Positions 62,373 to 64,000 of a stretch of 64,000 nucleotides of DNA are shown here, one piece after another. The notes beneath the pieces are model-generated. The model ran no database searches. It saw only the letters and a program-made list of their open reading frames with translations, and was not told where the DNA came from. Both the position numbers and the translations under genes were made by a program. The stretch is from assembly GCF_004145405.1 (NCBI RefSeq), contig NZ_SELQ01000004.1, positions 124,001-188,000 on the forward strand, written 5' to 3'. The number at the start of each line of letters is the position of its first letter. Positions within the stretch are counted from its first letter, which is position 1. The DNA is from Salipiger sp. IMCC34102 (lineage in GTDB: Bacteria; Pseudomonadota; Alphaproteobacteria; Rhodobacterales; Rhodobacteraceae).

Positions 62373-62569
62373 GATGTCGCCTGTCGTTTACCCCGAACGC
62401 GCCCGGATTTTCCCGGTGTCTACGTTCGACTGCCTGAGACCCACTATGGCGCGCGCCGGGGTGCGATGCAATCGTTCATTCGCGGGGCCCGGCCCCTTGC
62501 ACCCTTGCAAAAGCGGCCCCCTCGCGGCATTGACGCACAACCCTTTCTCGCAGGCCGGAACCCGCCCCG

Positions 62570-64000
62570 ATGACCGATCTTTCGCATATCCGCAACTTCT
62601 CGATCGTCGCGCATATCGACCACGGGAAATCCACGCTGGCCGACCGGCTGATCCAGTCCACCGGCACCGTGGCCGACCGGGACATGAAGGCGCAGATGCT
62701 CGATTCCATGGACATCGAGCGCGAGCGCGGCATCACCATCAAGGCCCAGACCGTGCGCATCGACTACACCGCGCGCAACGGCGAGACCTACGTGCTGAAC
62801 CTGATCGACACCCCCGGCCACGTCGATTTCTCCTACGAGGTCAGCCGGTCGATGCGCGCCGTCGAAGGCTCCCTGCTGGTGGTCGACAGCACGCAAGGCG
62901 TCGAGGCGCAGACGCTGGCCAACGTCTATCACGCCATCGACGCCGATCACGAGATCGTGCCGGTCCTGAACAAGATCGACCTGCCGGCGGCCGAATGCGA
63001 CCGCGTGGCCGAGCAGATCGAGGACGTGATCGGCATCGACGCGAGCGAGGCGATCCGCGTTTCCGCCAAGACCGGCATCGGCATCGAGGACACGCTGGAG
63101 GCGATCGTCCACCGGCTGCCCGCCCCCACCGGCGACCGCGACGCGCCGCTCAAGGCCATGCTGGTCGACAGCTGGTACGACGCCTACCTCGGCGTGGTCG
63201 TGCTGGTGCGGGTCATCGACGGGGTGATGAAGGTCAAGGACCGGGTGCGCTTCATGCAGAACGGCACCCTGCACCTGATCGACCGGCTGGGCGTCTTCAA
63301 GCCCGGCATGCTGCCCGTCGACAGCCTGGGCCCCGGCGAGCTGGGCTTCTTCACCGCACAGATCAAGGAGGTCCGCGACACCCGCGTCGGCGACACCATC
63401 ACGACCGAGAAGAAGGGCGCCGACAAACCGCTGCCGGGCTTCAAACCCTCGCAGCCCGTCGTCTTCTGCGGCCTCTTCCCCGTCGATTCCTCGGAATTCG
63501 AGGACCTGCGCGGCGCCATCGACAAGCTCGCCCTGAACGACGCCAGCTTCAGCTACGAGATGGAGACCTCCGCCGCGCTTGGCTTCGGCTTCCGCTGCGG
63601 CTTCCTTGGCCTGCTGCACCTCGAGGTCATCCGCGACCGGATCGAGCGCGAGTACAACATCGAGCTGATCACCACGGCGCCTTCCGTCGTCTACCACGTC
63701 TACATGAAGGACGGAGAGATGACCGAGCTGCACAACCCCGCCGACATGCCCGACCTGACGCTCGTCGACCATATCGAGGAGCCGCGGATCAAGGCTACGA
63801 TCCTCGTTCCCGACGAATACCTGGGCGACGTGCTGAAACTCTGCCAGGACCGCCGCGGCAACCAGATGGAGCTGACCTACGCCGGCTCCCGCGCCATGAC
63901 GGTCTACGACCTGCCGCTGAACGAGGTGGTCTTCGACTTCTACGACCGGCTGAAATCGGTGACCAAGGGCTACGCGTCCTTCGACTACCAGCTGACGGGA
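62570..64000 (+). CDS. lepA: elongation factor 4 (LepA), 3' end beyond window
   Basis: 477 codons without a stop to the window edge; a full LepA is about 600. [28 protein letters not shown] is the LepA start with G1; [16 protein letters not shown] (switch I), [15 protein letters not shown] (G3), [13 protein letters not shown] (G4), and [17 protein letters not shown] (G5) follow, then EF-G-like domains to DQLTG at the edge. LepA is a ribosomal back-translocase/biogenesis GTPase. It is divergent from the lipoprotein-like gene. Only the 3' end is missing. Confidence 0.97.
   Translation, partial: MTDLSHIRNFSIVAHIDHGKSTLADRLIQSTGTVADRDMKAQMLDSMDIERERGITIKAQTVRIDYTARNGETYVLNLIDTPGHVDFSYEVSRSMRAVEGSLLVVDSTQGVEAQTLANVYHAIDADHEIVPVLNKIDLPAAECDRVAEQIEDVIGIDASEAIRVSAKTGIGIEDTLEAIVHRLPAPTGDRDAPLKAMLVDSWYDAYLGVVVLVRVIDGVMKVKDRVRFMQNGTLHLIDRLGVFKPGMLPVDSLGPGELGFFTAQIKEVRDTRVGDTITTEKKGADKPLPGFKPSQPVVFCGLFPVDSSEFEDLRGAIDKLALNDASFSYEMETSAALGFGFRCGFLGLLHLEVIRDRIEREYNIELITTAPSVVYHVYMKDGEMTELHNPADMPDLTLVDHIEEPRIKATILVPDEYLGDVLKLCQDRRGNQMELTYAGSRAMTVYDLPLNEVVFDFYDRLKSVTKGYASFDYQLTG

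Noticed and set aside
62444-63772. A 442-codon minus-strand frame
   Set aside because: It is antisense to lepA, whose G1-G5 motifs are complete. The lepA frame lacks a stop only because it runs off the window.

Overview
The window is a high-GC chromosomal segment from an alphaproteobacterium, most likely the Rhodobacteraceae (Roseobacter group). The support is a GcrA cell-cycle regulator, a PopZ-like protein behind pcm-tolC, an NDUFS4-like complex I accessory subunit, and a TauR/Tpa/Xsc/SoeABC taurine-sulfonate block of the type known from this family. Genes are dense, often overlap by 4 nt, and lie on both strands. I see no rRNA, CRISPR array, insertion sequence or prophage. Four complete tRNA genes (Met, Ala, Arg, Cys) lie in the first 30 kb.

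Layout. 1-0.3 kb: tRNA-Met(CAU), with its 3' end inside a 114-bp tandem repeat. 0.3-3 kb: an SDR, an SMP-30 lactonase and an aldose epimerase, which fit an oxidative sugar pathway. 3.1-14.6 kb (all minus strand): organosulfonate dissimilation. Tpa deaminates taurine, Xsc makes acetyl phosphate and sulfite, AckA recovers ATP, a TSUP carrier may export sulfite, SoeABC oxidises sulfite, and TauR regulates. A 45-codon single-span membrane ORF lies between soeA and soeB with 4-nt overlaps on both sides. 14.7-20.6 kb: small exported and membrane proteins, a Zc3h12a-type nuclease, a VOC protein divergent from a double-winged-helix HxlR-like regulator, uvrB, sodC and an NDUFS4-like protein. 20.7-23.3 kb: a large RTX protein with an internal SGNH/sialate-esterase domain and an apparently frameshifted N-terminus. 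23.6-29 kb: an HDAC-family deacetylase, modABC overlapping gntK, and an rRNA methyltransferase. 29.2-35.4 kb: pcm-tolC-popZ-like, cobQ, a membrane hydrolase-like protein and efp. 35.5-44 kb: ygfZ-msbA, a class V aminotransferase, hisC-like and valS. 44-55 kb: a DUF2235 hydrolase, metF/metR with a clear MetR box, an inositol phosphatase, msrB, rimO, an EEP phosphatase, an SDR, gcrA and an ABC-2 permease. 55-64 kb: argD-argF, a Nudix hydrolase, hrpB, rpmB, meaB, a small lipoprotein-like gene, and lepA running off the right edge.

Shared themes. The molybdate ABC transporter at 24.8-27.3 kb can supply the molybdenum that SoeA needs. CobQ and MeaB both serve B12-dependent metabolism. Several spacers carry one recurrent REP-like element: a GGGGGCTCTGCCCCC hairpin, usually a second hairpin, then a CCCGGGATATTT-type tail. 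Gene names rest on motifs and context read by eye; no database search was run.
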